From contig NZ_BBJT01000024.1 of NCBI RefSeq assembly GCF_000739915.1, positions 1 to 42,910 of the forward strand: DNA of 42,910 nt, in the 5' to 3' direction. Below are positions 14,589 to 22,467 of this stretch, in pieces. The stretch comes from Paenibacillus chitinolyticus NBRC 15660. Lineage in GTDB: Bacteria; Bacillota; Bacilli; Paenibacillales; NBRC-103111. The position numbers and the translations under genes were made by a program. The notes under the pieces were generated by a model, which ran no database searches, was not told where the DNA came from, and saw nothing but the letters and a program-made list of their open reading frames with translations. The stretch's first letter is position 1; each line of letters opens with the position of its first letter.

Positions 14589-16673
14589 TTAAACGGAGCA
14601 GCTCAGGCATTCTTCCATGGTCAACCGCTTAGTGCGGGTGTAGTAGAGCGATTTCAGGCCTTTTTTGGCGGCGTACAGGTAGTTGCGGGCCAGCTCGCGG
14701 GTCGAGATGTCGCTGTTTACGTGCAGCACCGTTGAAATTCCTTGATCCACGTGCTCCTGGATTTCCGCGATAAGATCAATGATCTTGAACGGGTCCATCC
14801 GGTAAGCCGACTTGTAGAAGAACATGTTCTCCTTGGACAGGTAAGGCATCGGATAGTAAGTCGTCGAGTTCGCATACGTGCGTGTCTCGATCTGATCGAC
14901 GATCGGCATCACGCTGGAAGTCGCGTTTTGCACGTACGAGATGCTCTGCGTCGGCGCGATGGCCAGGCGGTAAGCATGGTACAGACCGTGCTTCATGACT
15001 TGTTCTTTCAAAGCTTTCCAGTCTTCCGGCGACGGAAGATCCATGCCCTCAAAGAGAGCACTGACTTTATCGGATTCCGGACGGTAGTCCTTCTCTTCGT
15101 ACTTGGCGAAATAGGTGCCTTTCGCGTATTCGGAGCGTTCGAAATCGGCGAAAGTGATACCGCGATCGCGTGCGATTTCCATGCTCTTTTCCAGCGAGTA
15201 GAAGTTGATGGCCATGAAGAAGGCGCGCGCAAACTCTTTCGCTTCCGGGCTTTCGTAAGCGATCCGGTTCTTCGACAGATAGCCGTGCAGGTTCATCGCG
15301 CCGAGTCCGACGGAATGAAGCTCCTTGTTCGCTTTCACAACGCCCGGCGCGTTCGCGACCGTCGTGTTGTCGCTGACGGAAGTCAGCGCTTCGATGCCGC
15401 TGTGGACGGAATCGCGGATGCTCTTCGTTTCCATCACGTTCACGATGTTAAGCGACGCGAGGTTGCAGGAAATGTCCCGGCGGATAATATCGCCTTGGCC
15501 GTAATCGCCGATCTCCGTCGTCTCCTGGAGCTGGAAAATTTCCGTGCACAGGTTGGACATTTTCACTTTGCCGATGTCTTTCAGAGCATGTCCGCGGTTC
15601 GCGTTGGAACGGTTCATGATGTAAGGATAGCCGGATTCCAACTGGATAACGGCAATTTTGGTCAGCATGTCGCGGGCGCTCATCACGACTTTCTTCTTCA
15701 CGTTCGGGTTGGCGAGCAGTTCTTCGTACATCTCGTCGATATTCATATCGTCGAGGTGACGGCCGTACTCCTTGTAGACGGAGAACGGGGCGAACACGTG
15801 CAGTGGCTTGTTCTGCTCGGCCAGCTCGTAAAACTTCTGCGGCACGATCAGGCCGATGGACAGCGTCTGGATGCGGGATTTCTCGTCCGCGTTGATCTTT
15901 TTGCAGTCGAGGAATTCGATGATGTCCCAGCCGAATACGGAGTAGTAGACCGCTCCGGAGCCCCGGCGCTGACCCATCTGGTCCGCATAGGAGAAGGCGT
16001 CCTCAAGGAGCTTCATGACGGGCATGATGCCCTTGGCGGCGCCTTCGACGCCTTTGATCGGCTCGCCGCGTCCGCGCAGCTTGGACATGTTCACGGCTAC
16101 GCCGCCGCCGATTTTGGACAGCTGCATGCAGGTGCCGATGACGTACTGAATGGAGTTCAGGGAGTCGTCCATCTCCAGCAGGAAGCAGGAGACCATTTCG
16201 CCCCGGCGGCTGCGTCCGGCGTTCAGGAACGTCGGCGTTGCCGGCTGGACGCGCTGCTCGATGATCGCCTTGGCGATCCGCTGGGCTTTGCCGAAGTCGC
16301 CTTCACCGAGGTGGAGGGCGACGATGGCGGCACGGTCCTCGTACGATTCGAGGACTTGCTTTTTATCGTTGGTGCGCAGGGCGTAATCTTTATAAAATTT
16401 CGAAGCGGCCATGTAGGACTGGAACTTAAAGCCGCTTTCGCGGATGGTTTCGTGGATGGCTTCGATCTGCTCCAGCGTGTAGTGTTCGTATACGTTCTCG
16501 TAGAAATCTTCGCCGATCAGATAGTCGTAGCGTTCTTTGATACTGCCGAAAGGAACGGTCTGCCCTTGCACTTCCTCAAGGAAGGCGTCCAGCGCTTCGC
16601 GGTCTTTCTCCAGACGGTAAAATCCGTCTTCCCCCGGTATCATGAGTTCGTTGTTCAGTTCAATATGCTTCAA
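14589..16673 (-). CDS. nrdE: Class Ib ribonucleotide reductase alpha subunit NrdE
   Basis: A 694-residue catalytic subunit that reduces ribonucleoside diphosphates to deoxy forms. Numbered from the chosen start, the redox pair is Cys163 (VSCFLLE) and Cys403 (DISCNLASLN). The thiyl radical Cys376 sits in SNLCTEI with Asn374 and Glu378. The C-terminal tail ECLSCSV carries the Cys pair that is re-reduced by a redoxin. There is no ATP-cone at the N-terminus, as usual for class Ib. Length matches Bacillus NrdE (about 700), so no intein is present. The start is the TTG at 16673, nine bases after GGGG of AAAGGGGTG; a longer frame has no ribosome site. It overlaps nrdI by 14 bases. Confidence 0.97.
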   Translation of the reverse strand: MKHIELNNELMIPGEDGFYRLEKDREALDAFLEEVQGQTVPFGSIKERYDYLIGEDFYENVYEHYTLEQIEAIHETIRESGFKFQSYMAASKFYKDYALRTNDKKQVLESYEDRAAIVALHLGEGDFGKAQRIAKAIIEQRVQPATPTFLNAGRSRRGEMVSCFLLEMDDSLNSIQYVIGTCMQLSKIGGGVAVNMSKLRGRGEPIKGVEGAAKGIMPVMKLLEDAFSYADQMGQRRGSGAVYYSVFGWDIIEFLDCKKINADEKSRIQTLSIGLIVPQKFYELAEQNKPLHVFAPFSVYKEYGRHLDDMNIDEMYEELLANPNVKKKVVMSARDMLTKIAVIQLESGYPYIMNRSNANRGHALKDIGKVKMSNLCTEIFQLQETTEIGDYGQGDIIRRDISCNLASLNIVNVMETKSIRDSVHSGIEALTSVSDNTTVANAPGVVKANKELHSVGLGAMNLHGYLSKNRIAYESPEAKEFARAFFMAINFYSLEKSMEIARDRGITFADFERSEYAKGTYFAKYEEKDYRPESDKVSALFEGMDLPSPEDWKALKEQVMKHGLYHAYRLAIAPTQSISYVQNATSSVMPIVDQIETRTYANSTTYYPMPYLSKENMFFYKSAYRMDPFKIIDLIAEIQEHVDQGISTVLHVNSDISTRELARNYLYAAKKGLKSLYYTRTKRLTMEECLSCSV

Positions 16674-17019
16674 GATGGCGCACCCCTTTATGGAATCGTT
16701 CCACGTCGCTAGACGTGCCGGAAAGTTCGAATTTGGCAAGCACCGGAACACCGTATGCCGATGAAATGCGGTCGGCGCTCAGGGCAAAGGACTGTCCCCA
16801 GTTCTGATTGCCGCTTGCGGCTACGCCGCGCAGAAGGGAAGAGTGATGTTTCAGAAAGTCCAGCACTTTGCCGGGAATTTGACCGAATCCGGTCGTATAG
16901 GTAACAAGGACGAACGGCTCCTGGATCGTCAAATCCTCTTCGATCCGTACGGCCTTCAAATTCAGCTTGTTAATGAATCGTTGAACATTTCCCGTACGGG
17001 AATCGTAAACTACCAGCAT
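16660..17019 (-). CDS. nrdI: Flavodoxin-like NrdI
   Basis: A 119-residue flavoprotein, MLVVYDSRTGNVQRFINKL at the start, with the FMN phosphate-binding loop (DSRTGNV, about 6-12) and later TTGFGQIP and GNQNWGQSF, which contact the flavin ring. NrdI supplies the oxidant that loads the manganese-tyrosyl cofactor of NrdF. AAAGGAAG lies eight bases before the ATG. It is the first gene of the nrd operon, after a long leader with a cobalamin riboswitch and terminator. The stop overlaps the nrdE start. Confidence 0.95.
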   Translation of the reverse strand: MLVVYDSRTGNVQRFINKLNLKAVRIEEDLTIQEPFVLVTYTTGFGQIPGKVLDFLKHHSSLLRGVAASGNQNWGQSFALSADRISSAYGVPVLAKFELSGTSSDVERFHKGVRHLEAY

Positions 17020-17045
17020 GGAGGCATCTTCCTTTCCACTCTACC

Positions 17046-17089
17046 AAAAATACGGGGCGCGCCGACCACGGGAAGTAGTCGGCGCGCCC
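17046..17089 (-). terminator. Riboswitch-linked terminator upstream of nrdI
   Basis: A 15-bp stem (17089-17075 with 17069-17055, one G-T pair) with a 5-base loop, followed on the minus strand by CGTATTTTT. It sits between the riboswitch and the nrdI ribosome site, so it would block the operon when formed. It is the likely expression platform, although 230 bases separate it from the aptamer. Confidence 0.8.
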
Positions 17090-17321
17090 GGATGAAAGCC
17101 GCCCCTTGTGACAAAGAGCGGCTCTAAATTCACAGTCAGCTTCCAACCTCTTCGCGTGCCGCTGACGGCTCTGTAAAAAGGCTGGCTGAAGCCGCGCGTA
17201 CAAAGCCGGCTGCCCGGCTCCCCGCCCGAAGGCGGAAGAGGGGGACAGCCGGGCTGGGCGGCTGGATGTGAAAAACGTCCGGACACCTCCCTATCTCCCG
17301 TAGGTTCAGCGGTGTCTTTCA

Positions 17322-17490
17322 GACAGGCAGGTCTCCTGGCTCCAGGTTCATTACGCCCCTCCGCGGCCTTCCCGACGGCATTCGTCAGTGGCGGTATGGG
17401 TGGGGCGCTCCCCGTTGACAGTGGCGGGACCGCGCCGGATTCTCACCGGACTTCCCTTTTGATTCCCGCCTGGTAGGCGGGAAACCTGTC
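17322..17490 (-). ncRNA. Cobalamin (B12) riboswitch upstream of nrdIEF
   Basis: On the minus strand the leader shows the known conserved blocks in order: GACAGG opening the outer helix (17490-17485), GGGAAGTCCGGTGAGAATCC, then GGTCCCGCCACTG, then the B12 box GCCAGGAGACCTGCC, and CCTGTC closing the outer helix (17327-17322). Cobalamin riboswitches usually turn genes off when B12 is plentiful. Placed before a B12-independent reductase, it would silence nrdIEF when a B12-dependent class II reductase can take over, as described for Streptomyces. A strong terminator lies downstream. Confidence 0.93.
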
Positions 17491-17505
17491 CAATCCATAT
17501 ATAGT

Positions 17506-17557
17506 CTATATATAGTGAATATGTAGGTGATAGATATGAATTTACCTCAATATATTG
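17506..17557. promoter_or_regulatory. Pair of NrdR-box-like palindromes
   Basis: CTATATATAG (17506-17515) and CAATATATTG (17548-17557) both match the C-W-ATATAT-W-G core of NrdR boxes. Their centres are 42 bases apart, four helical turns, as expected for two bound NrdR complexes on one face of the DNA. One box lies in the promoter spacer and the other just past the expected transcription start, suiting repression. Confidence 0.7.
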
Positions 17558-17568
17558 TGGTTTGTCAA
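17540..17568 (-). promoter_or_regulatory. Probable promoter of the nrdIEF operon
   Basis: A perfect -35 TTGACA (17568-17563 on the minus strand) with a weak -10 at about 17-18 bases (TAAATT or GTAAAT). The upstream NrdR-like box fills the spacer. Transcription from here would enter the riboswitch after about 45 bases. Confidence 0.5.
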
Positions 17569-17758
17569 CAGTGCGTAAGGACTCAACAAGGGGAGAAAAA
17601 CCGAGATAAAAGGCGAAAAAGGTGTGATAACCTGCCCATAAACGGGCGAGATTTTATTTGGGGTTCTTTTTATTTCGACAAAGTTTGCAGGCGGTGCAGG
17701 GACGTGCAGCCAAGCTGATTTCCATGCGCTGAGCGGGGGTTTTCATGTGCATCAAAAT
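17569..17758. other. Gene-free stretch right of the nrd promoter
   Basis: No supportable gene. A short plus-strand open frame (17527-17718) runs through the nrd promoter and lacks a ribosome site. CCCATAAACGGG forms a small hairpin near 17635-17648. Nothing else is recognised. Confidence 0.5.
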
Positions 17759-17760
17759 AA

Positions 17761-17802
17761 AAAAAGGATCAAGCTCCTCAGGTTGGAGCTGGATCCTTTT
17801 TT
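17761..17802. terminator. Bidirectional terminator of the 18-kb membrane gene
   Basis: AAAAAGGATC and AGCTCC pair with GGAGCT and GATCCTTTTT around a 7-base loop with one internal mismatch. The minus-strand T-tract comes from the A-run before 17766. The stop codon of the minus-strand membrane gene overlaps the edge of this element. Confidence 0.85.
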
Positions 17803-18352
17803 ACATGTTTAAATTCTTTTTGTTGTTCTTTTTATAAAGGATCATTATGCCTGCAAGTACCCATTCGATCACGTGCAGAGCGACAGACAAAGTGAGAGCG
17901 GACAAAAAATCCTTGATGTACACACCGGGAATCAGATGAGCAAAAACATAAATCAGAAGACAGTCTGCGATTATCGTGATGATTTGTCTGCTGTAAATAG
18001 AGGGAGGTCTTTTGAGACCGTAGCGAATCAGTGCATGGGTTAGAGGATGAATAAAGGTCTCGAAGAACAGGAAGCTCAGCAGAATGACCAGGGAAAAAGT
18101 GAAGAGATCCGCTTTGCCCGTAAAACTGATGAGTGAGCTGGTATGTTCAATCCCCCGGAAGAATGTCATATATAAGAAAGCAAACCCGATTACCGGCCCG
18201 ATGATGAGCAAGGACAAAAGCGGAATTGCCCATATTTTCGTCTTCCATGACGGTGCAGGTTCATGGTCCCGGTGCGATAAATAATTCAGCAGGACGTTCA
18301 AACCAAAAAACAAAAGCAGCAGCAGTCCAAAGAGTAATACATAATTGTTCAT
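17801..18352 (-). CDS. Unknown membrane protein, possible immunity partner
   Basis: A 183-residue protein with about four membrane helices: near residues 3-21 (YVLLFGLLLLLFFGLNVLL), 43-65, 85-105 and 130-165. It ends in a Lys/Asn-rich cytoplasmic tail (LYKKNNKKNLNM). I do not recognise the family. GGGAGGACC before ATG 18352 sets the start. It is AT-rich and lies directly downstream of a small secreted helical protein, with a 96-base gap holding a 16-bp hairpin. A small secreted protein followed by a polytopic membrane protein is a common bacteriocin/immunity layout, but that role is inference only. No transporter or processing gene is nearby. Confidence 0.75.
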   Translation of the reverse strand: MNNYVLLFGLLLLLFFGLNVLLNYLSHRDHEPAPSWKTKIWAIPLLSLLIIGPVIGFAFLYMTFFRGIEHTSSLISFTGKADLFTFSLVILLSFLFFETFIHPLTHALIRYGLKRPPSIYSRQIITIIADCLLIYVFAHLIPGVYIKDFLSALTLSVALHVIEWVLAGIMILYKKNNKKNLNM

Positions 18353-18387
18353 GCAGGTCCTCCCTAATATGTACATGCCTATAAATA

Positions 18388-18424
18388 CGACTCTACCCCC
18401 AAGCTCGTCTTGAGGGCAGAATCG
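18388..18424 (-). other. 16-bp hairpin between secreted-protein and membrane-protein genes
   Basis: Arms 18388-18403 and 18409-18424 form 16 continuous pairs (three G-T wobbles in the minus-strand RNA) around a 5-base loop. Only a short TATTT follows on the minus strand. It may act as a partial terminator that lowers expression of the downstream membrane gene. Confidence 0.55.
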
Positions 18425-18448
18425 TATTTCTATTGATATTATTATAAA

Positions 18449-18862
18449 TTAAATTCCCGCTAACCAAACTATTGCTTTTGCAATTTCCCAAGCTTCAGCA
18501 GGGGGTATACCAAGAGATACAAGTCCGGTAGCAATAATATTTTCTTGCCAGTTTGTTATGGAGTCTAAGAAATCAGCAATCTTGCCTGAGTATTTTGTTA
18601 ACCATTGTCCTGCTGATGGACTTAATTTTTCTAATAGTTTGCCTAAATAAGAACCCCCGTAACGAAGTGCGCTTGTGATTGCTTTTTTAATGATATTAGA
18701 AATTAATCCATCTGGTTGCACGGCTGTAGGAGCTACTGTTGTAGAGACACTGTTCGCTAGAGGGGGCGTTTTAAGTGCTGATGCGAATGAAGCACTTGGT
18801 GCGGCTAGGGCTCCTGCAACGATTGAGACAGCCAATACGGAACTTACCAAAGTTTTTTTCAT
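18449..18862 (-). CDS. Small secreted helical protein of unknown function
   Basis: A 137-residue protein with a clear Sec signal peptide (MKKTLVSSVLAVSIVAGALA, cleavage likely after ASFASA, near 27). A Pro/Thr/Val-rich stretch follows (about 28-52), then amphipathic helices: GLISNIIKKAITSALRYGG, GKLLEKLSPSAGQWL and KIADFLDSITNWQENI. It ends in a hydrophobic helix pair, TGLVSLGIPPAEAWEIAKAI and VWLAGI. The composition recalls membrane-active peptides, and the GIPPAEAWEI segment faintly recalls the GIPAAVA start of enterocin AS-48, but this is too little to name a family. GGGAGGTG is eight bases before the ATG. AT-rich, with its own promoter and a palindrome upstream. Paired with the downstream membrane gene. 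Confidence 0.75.
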   Translation of the reverse strand: MKKTLVSSVLAVSIVAGALAAPSASFASALKTPPLANSVSTTVAPTAVQPDGLISNIIKKAITSALRYGGSYLGKLLEKLSPSAGQWLTKYSGKIADFLDSITNWQENIIATGLVSLGIPPAEAWEIAKAIVWLAGI

Positions 18863-18893
18863 ACTAAACACCTCCCATTTATTTACAAAAATA

Positions 18894-18922
18894 GTTATAT
18901 CACATGAGGGAAGGATAGTAAA
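18894..18922 (-). promoter_or_regulatory. Promoter of the secreted helical protein gene
   Basis: On the minus strand TTTACT (18922-18917), 17 bases, then TATAAC (18899-18894). A second possible -10 (TATAGT) lies further upstream. The distance to the ATG (18862) leaves room for a short leader and GGGAGGTG. Confidence 0.5.
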
Positions 18923-18934
18923 CTATAATTGTAA

Positions 18935-18958
18935 AAAATGGTACATGTGAACCATTTT
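18935..18958. promoter_or_regulatory. Palindrome upstream of the secreted-protein promoter
   Basis: AAAATGGT (18935-18942) and ACCATTTT (18951-18958) are a perfect inverted repeat around an 8-base centre, just upstream of the -35 element. This is the usual place for an activator site, or a repressor site if the upstream -10 is used. The regulator is unknown. Confidence 0.45.
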
Positions 18959-19051
18959 ATGATACAAAAAAGATGCAGCTTTAAAGTATCCGAATGTCCC
19001 AAACAATTCGTTGAGTAGGGAGACCCAGCCCTATCGTGCACTCAAATAAGC

Positions 19052-21148
19052 TTACTGACTGCTGCCCTGCCTAACCAGCTCATCCACCGACCACGCTACG
19101 CACCAGGGGAACTGGTTTTTCGTTTCCTGCGGAATCCAGTAGCAGCGGTCCGTTTTATTTTTATCGGGGTAAAACACATACATGAGCAGCTTCACTTCGC
19201 TGATATCATCGGTTTCGCCCGGACGGGGATTCGGGTAACGGACCGTACAGCCCATTTGAGATGAAAATTGGGTGGATACGTTCACTTCATACGTGTACAT
19301 GAAGCTGGACCCTACACCGATCGAAAATATATCGCCGGGCGCCTCACCCGCAGGCTCGCATTCAACGGATACGCTGTTGGAAACGGAGGTGACGGTTTTG
19401 CTGACTTTAATAAAATTTTCTTCGATTTTCATGGATTCCGACCAATTCACCGGCATACTGAACGAAAGCTGTTTATCCGCATAATCGGGCAGCGCCGTAA
19501 ACCTTTGCACATAATTCTCGATGCGGTTCGGATCGGGCTGTTTCGGAAACGTGCTCAAGGATCTGCCTTTGCGGGCTTCGATGCTAAGATCCGATACGGA
19601 GAAAAGACTGAGCTGCACGCCCAGGTCGTTCTCCTGCCAATCCGCCAGCTTGTAGGTATGCCTGGTTATGTTGGGCCGGATATACAAATGCGTAGCCGTT
19701 TTTTTGGTGGCAGACGGATACAGCTCGATCGAAAATTCCTTGATGCTCTTCATTTCCGAAGTGACGGACCGCGTCCGCTCATAAGCGATTTTCATTTCGC
19801 CTCCGAGTCCCACGACCGGAACTTTGCCGCTAAAGTTGAGAGAAGCGCCGAATTTGTACTTCGCGGATACCGCCGCCTGCTCTTCCTTCGACCACTTGAA
19901 CCGGAAGGAACAGATGGAGTCTGTAAGCTCGGAGCCGTTCAGCACGTGGGGAGGGGGGCTTTCCACAACGCCCAGAAACGTAAGATGGTCATCGTTGGCC
20001 CAGTTCGTCAACGTGTCCGTCAAGGTAAGCCGGTCGGAGCGGTATCGGCCTATTCCGAGATGTTTTTTCATACCGGAGCCGTCGAACGTCTGCGTAAACC
20101 AGATTTCCGACCGGATATGTCCCTCGTCCGTAGGTTTGAAGAACTGGAATGCGTCGACATGATGTCCCGTAGGCGTCGACATATGCCCCCAGTTCCGGAG
20201 AATGGGGGGCGACCAGTGGCCCGAAGAGGCGGAGTATTCGTATCTCCTCGCTTTGATGTTTTTCTCGGCTTTGCCGCTGACGAACATCTGAAGGACGCTC
20301 CCTGTGCAGCCGTTCTCGATAGATCCCGGAACGATCGCGAAGTGGCTGACGTTTTCATCTTCCGCTATGGAGTGCGGTTCATTTACTTTCCGGGGCGGTG
20401 CGTTTTCTTCGTGGTGCAGGAGCCAAGTTTTTAAAGCTTCTTTTTTGCGGGGAATGACCGCCTTCTTATCCGGGCTTCTTTGAATATAGCCGACCATGAT
20501 CCGCACTTCGCCGCCGGGCTCCCGGTAGCTGCACGCCGCCGTATGAGTGACGTCCGCGATGCCGACTTCCTCCGTCTTGCCGTCTTTCGCGGGGCGCTGC
20601 TCACGGGCGTCCGTCCGCTCCCACGTCTGCCCTCCGTCATCCGTCCAGTTCAGCGCCAGCTTGCTGTCCGCACCGGAGCCGATGAGATACAAGCGGGTTC
20701 CGGCCGACACGGCTGCGAACCGGGAGTCCGTCCGAAGGCGCATGCGCTCGCTTAAGGTAAGAGCCGATGACCATTCGGTTCCGTCCGGGGAAGTCATTTG
20801 ATACAGCGTGCCCCGCTGATCCGCGTAAAACAAATACAAGACGCCTTCATGCGCGCAGGCGGCCAGTGCCGGTATATACCCTCCGGAGACTCCGTCGCCT
20901 CCGTACGCCACTTTGGTCAAATACTCGATCCCGAGCGGCCCTTTCTTTTTGCCGGGGCTCTTAGCGAGTCTGATCTTTTCCTGTTTATCGTCGGCGAGGT
21001 AAGTTTCCATACAAATGAGATCCAGCAGATTCCCGTTCGTGTAAAAAAGATAAGCTTTATCGTTGAAAAACGTACCGGCAGCCGGTCCGGTATTGGATGC
21101 TCTCGTATAAAACTCCTCAAAAGCATCGTGTTTGGTTTTGGCGGACAT
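19052..21148 (-). CDS. Large Asp-box/beta-rich protein of unknown function
   Basis: A 698-residue protein without a signal peptide. The N-terminal half (about 1-370) looks like a beta-propeller: repeated LYLFYA, LYLIGSG and AYLFYTN strands, with Asp-box-like turns (SPDGTEWSS and TDDGGQTWERT) as in sialidase-like and lectin propellers. The C-terminal half (about 390-690) is beta-rich with runs alternating Ser/Thr and hydrophobics (YERTRSVTSEMKSIKEFSIEL, SKTVTSVSNSVSVEC), reminiscent of pore-forming toxin strands, but I cannot match a family. ATG 21148 is chosen because GGAG lies 7 bases upstream; a GTG 42 bases earlier has no ribosome site. It stands alone, next to the secreted-peptide pair. 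It could be a toxin, a lectin or a spore/crystal protein. Confidence 0.7.
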   Translation of the reverse strand: MSAKTKHDAFEEFYTRASNTGPAAGTFFNDKAYLFYTNGNLLDLICMETYLADDKQEKIRLAKSPGKKKGPLGIEYLTKVAYGGDGVSGGYIPALAACAHEGVLYLFYADQRGTLYQMTSPDGTEWSSALTLSERMRLRTDSRFAAVSAGTRLYLIGSGADSKLALNWTDDGGQTWERTDAREQRPAKDGKTEEVGIADVTHTAACSYREPGGEVRIMVGYIQRSPDKKAVIPRKKEALKTWLLHHEENAPPRKVNEPHSIAEDENVSHFAIVPGSIENGCTGSVLQMFVSGKAEKNIKARRYEYSASSGHWSPPILRNWGHMSTPTGHHVDAFQFFKPTDEGHIRSEIWFTQTFDGSGMKKHLGIGRYRSDRLTLTDTLTNWANDDHLTFLGVVESPPPHVLNGSELTDSICSFRFKWSKEEQAAVSAKYKFGASLNFSGKVPVVGLGGEMKIAYERTRSVTSEMKSIKEFSIELYPSATKKTATHLYIRPNITRHTYKLADWQENDLGVQLSLFSVSDLSIEARKGRSLSTFPKQPDPNRIENYVQRFTALPDYADKQLSFSMPVNWSESMKIEENFIKVSKTVTSVSNSVSVECEPAGEAPGDIFSIGVGSSFMYTYEVNVSTQFSSQMGCTVRYPNPRPGETDDISEVKLLMYVFYPDKNKTDRCYWIPQETKNQFPWCVAWSVDELVRQGSSQ

Positions 21149-21277
21149 AATCTCACTCCAATAGATGTTAGGATCGATTGCTTTATTCACGGATCACTAT
21201 ATCAAAGGGGAATTATTAAGGATACTAACAAAAGTTAATGGAAATGAGTTCAAATTCACGGCGCCGGAAAACAAACA

Positions 21278-21305
21278 AAGATCCCTTCCCGGAGGAAAGG
21301 ATCTT
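21278..21305 (-). terminator. Terminator of the aldolase-family gene
   Basis: A 12-bp stem (21305-21294 with 21289-21278, one G-T pair) around a 4-base loop, followed on the minus strand by TGTTTGTTTT. It lies 10 bases after the stop. Confidence 0.85.
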
Positions 21306-21315
21306 GTTAAGGCTA

Positions 21316-22269
21316 TTAATTGTTGGCGATAGTTTCCGGCGTCGTCAGCTTGTCGTAGAACTCGACGTACTTGTCCTTGTCCGCGGTGTTGCGGACGGCC
21401 ATGGCTACGCGAGGATGTTCGTTGAGCGTTCCGGCGACCATGTAAGGAATGATGTAGCCCCATTCCACTTTTTCGCGCATGGCGACCATGTGGCGTTCGA
21501 TCAGGTCCAGGACGGGACGCACGTCGTAACGAGGGTTTTTCAGGTAGCTGACGAGCAGTTCGGTGGTGCAGTTGCCTGCCGCGCGTCCCATACCGAAGAC
21601 GGAGGTGTCGAGGAACTCGACGCCTTTCTCGGCACCGATTACGGTGTTGGAGAATGCGAGCTGCATGTTGTTATGCATATGAAGGCCCAGTTTCTTCTCG
21701 GGAAGAAGACGCTGGAATTTATTGACCATATAGTCGATATCCTTATGGTTCATGCTGCCGTACGAATCGACGACGTATACCACGTCGACCGGGCTTCTGT
21801 TGATGAGCTCGAACGCTTCGTTGAGTTCGTTTTCCATCACGTGGGAGAGCGCCATGATGTTCAGCGTCGTTTCGTACCCCATGTCGTGGAACTTTTGTAC
21901 GAGCTGCAGACCCTTGTCCACATCTTTGATGTAAGAAGCTACGCGGATCAGGTCCAGTTGGCTCTGCTCGCGGGGGAGAATGTCGTTCTCGTCGACGCGG
22001 CCGATATCCACAAGCGCGGAAAGCTTCGTATCGTTCTTGGTAGGGATAACCTCACGCAGGAAATCCTCATTCAGAAAGCGCCAAGGGCCCGCATTGTCGC
22101 TTTTCAGGAGCTTAGCCGAGTTTTTGTAACCGATCTCCATATATTCAACGCCGGCTGCATTTAAGCCGCGATACATATCCTGAACAAATTCCACGCTAAA
22201 ATCCCAATTGTTGACGAGACCTCCGTCGCGTATCGTACAATCGAGAATTTTATGCTGATCGTGTTTCAT
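21316..22269 (-). CDS. DRE-TIM metallolyase family aldolase-like protein
   Basis: A 317-residue TIM-barrel protein of the HMG-CoA lyase/isopropylmalate synthase/4-hydroxy-2-oxovalerate aldolase superfamily. The metal and base motif is at the start (ILDCTIRDGGLVNNW). The metal-binding His pair is LGLHMHNN (about 200-207), followed by GMGRAAGNCTTE, the glycine-rich segment near the active site. It begins at ATG 22269, with GGAGGG just upstream; the open frame continues a few codons before it. It probably makes or breaks a C-C bond beside a keto acid, but the substrate is unknown and no pathway partner is beside it. Single gene with its own terminator. Confidence 0.87.
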   Translation of the reverse strand: MKHDQHKILDCTIRDGGLVNNWDFSVEFVQDMYRGLNAAGVEYMEIGYKNSAKLLKSDNAGPWRFLNEDFLREVIPTKNDTKLSALVDIGRVDENDILPREQSQLDLIRVASYIKDVDKGLQLVQKFHDMGYETTLNIMALSHVMENELNEAFELINRSPVDVVYVVDSYGSMNHKDIDYMVNKFQRLLPEKKLGLHMHNNMQLAFSNTVIGAEKGVEFLDTSVFGMGRAAGNCTTELLVSYLKNPRYDVRPVLDLIERHMVAMREKVEWGYIIPYMVAGTLNEHPRVAMAVRNTADKDKYVEFYDKLTTPETIANN

Positions 22270-22392
22270 TTCGGTACCCTCCAAAAGCCGCATACCGGCT
22301 CATATTTTGCTATATTATCACGCATCTGATAAGGGATGTCAATCAATCGGCGCAATTGTCGGACAAATGAAAGAACTGACAGACGGTCAAAT

Positions 22393-22427
22393 AAAAAAGC
22401 GGTTCCCTGAAGGGATTCCGCCTTTTT
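22393..22427. terminator. Terminator of the small membrane protein gene
   Basis: GCGG plus TTCCC pair imperfectly with GGGATT plus CCGC around TGAA, flanked by A6 on the left and T5 on the right, so it can work in both directions. On the minus strand it follows the gene ending at 22468. Confidence 0.75.
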
Positions 22428-22467
22428 ATACGTTCCGGCACGCATATCGCCTTTTGTAAGTCCGGAT

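Noticed and set aside
14742-16712. 656-residue plus-strand open frame opposite nrdE
   Set aside because: An antisense shadow caused by high GC at third codon positions; nrdE on the other strand has every catalytic residue.
17527-17718. 63-residue plus-strand open frame right of the nrd leader
   Set aside because: It overlaps the nrd promoter and NrdR-like box, and lacks a ribosome site and any recognisable motif.
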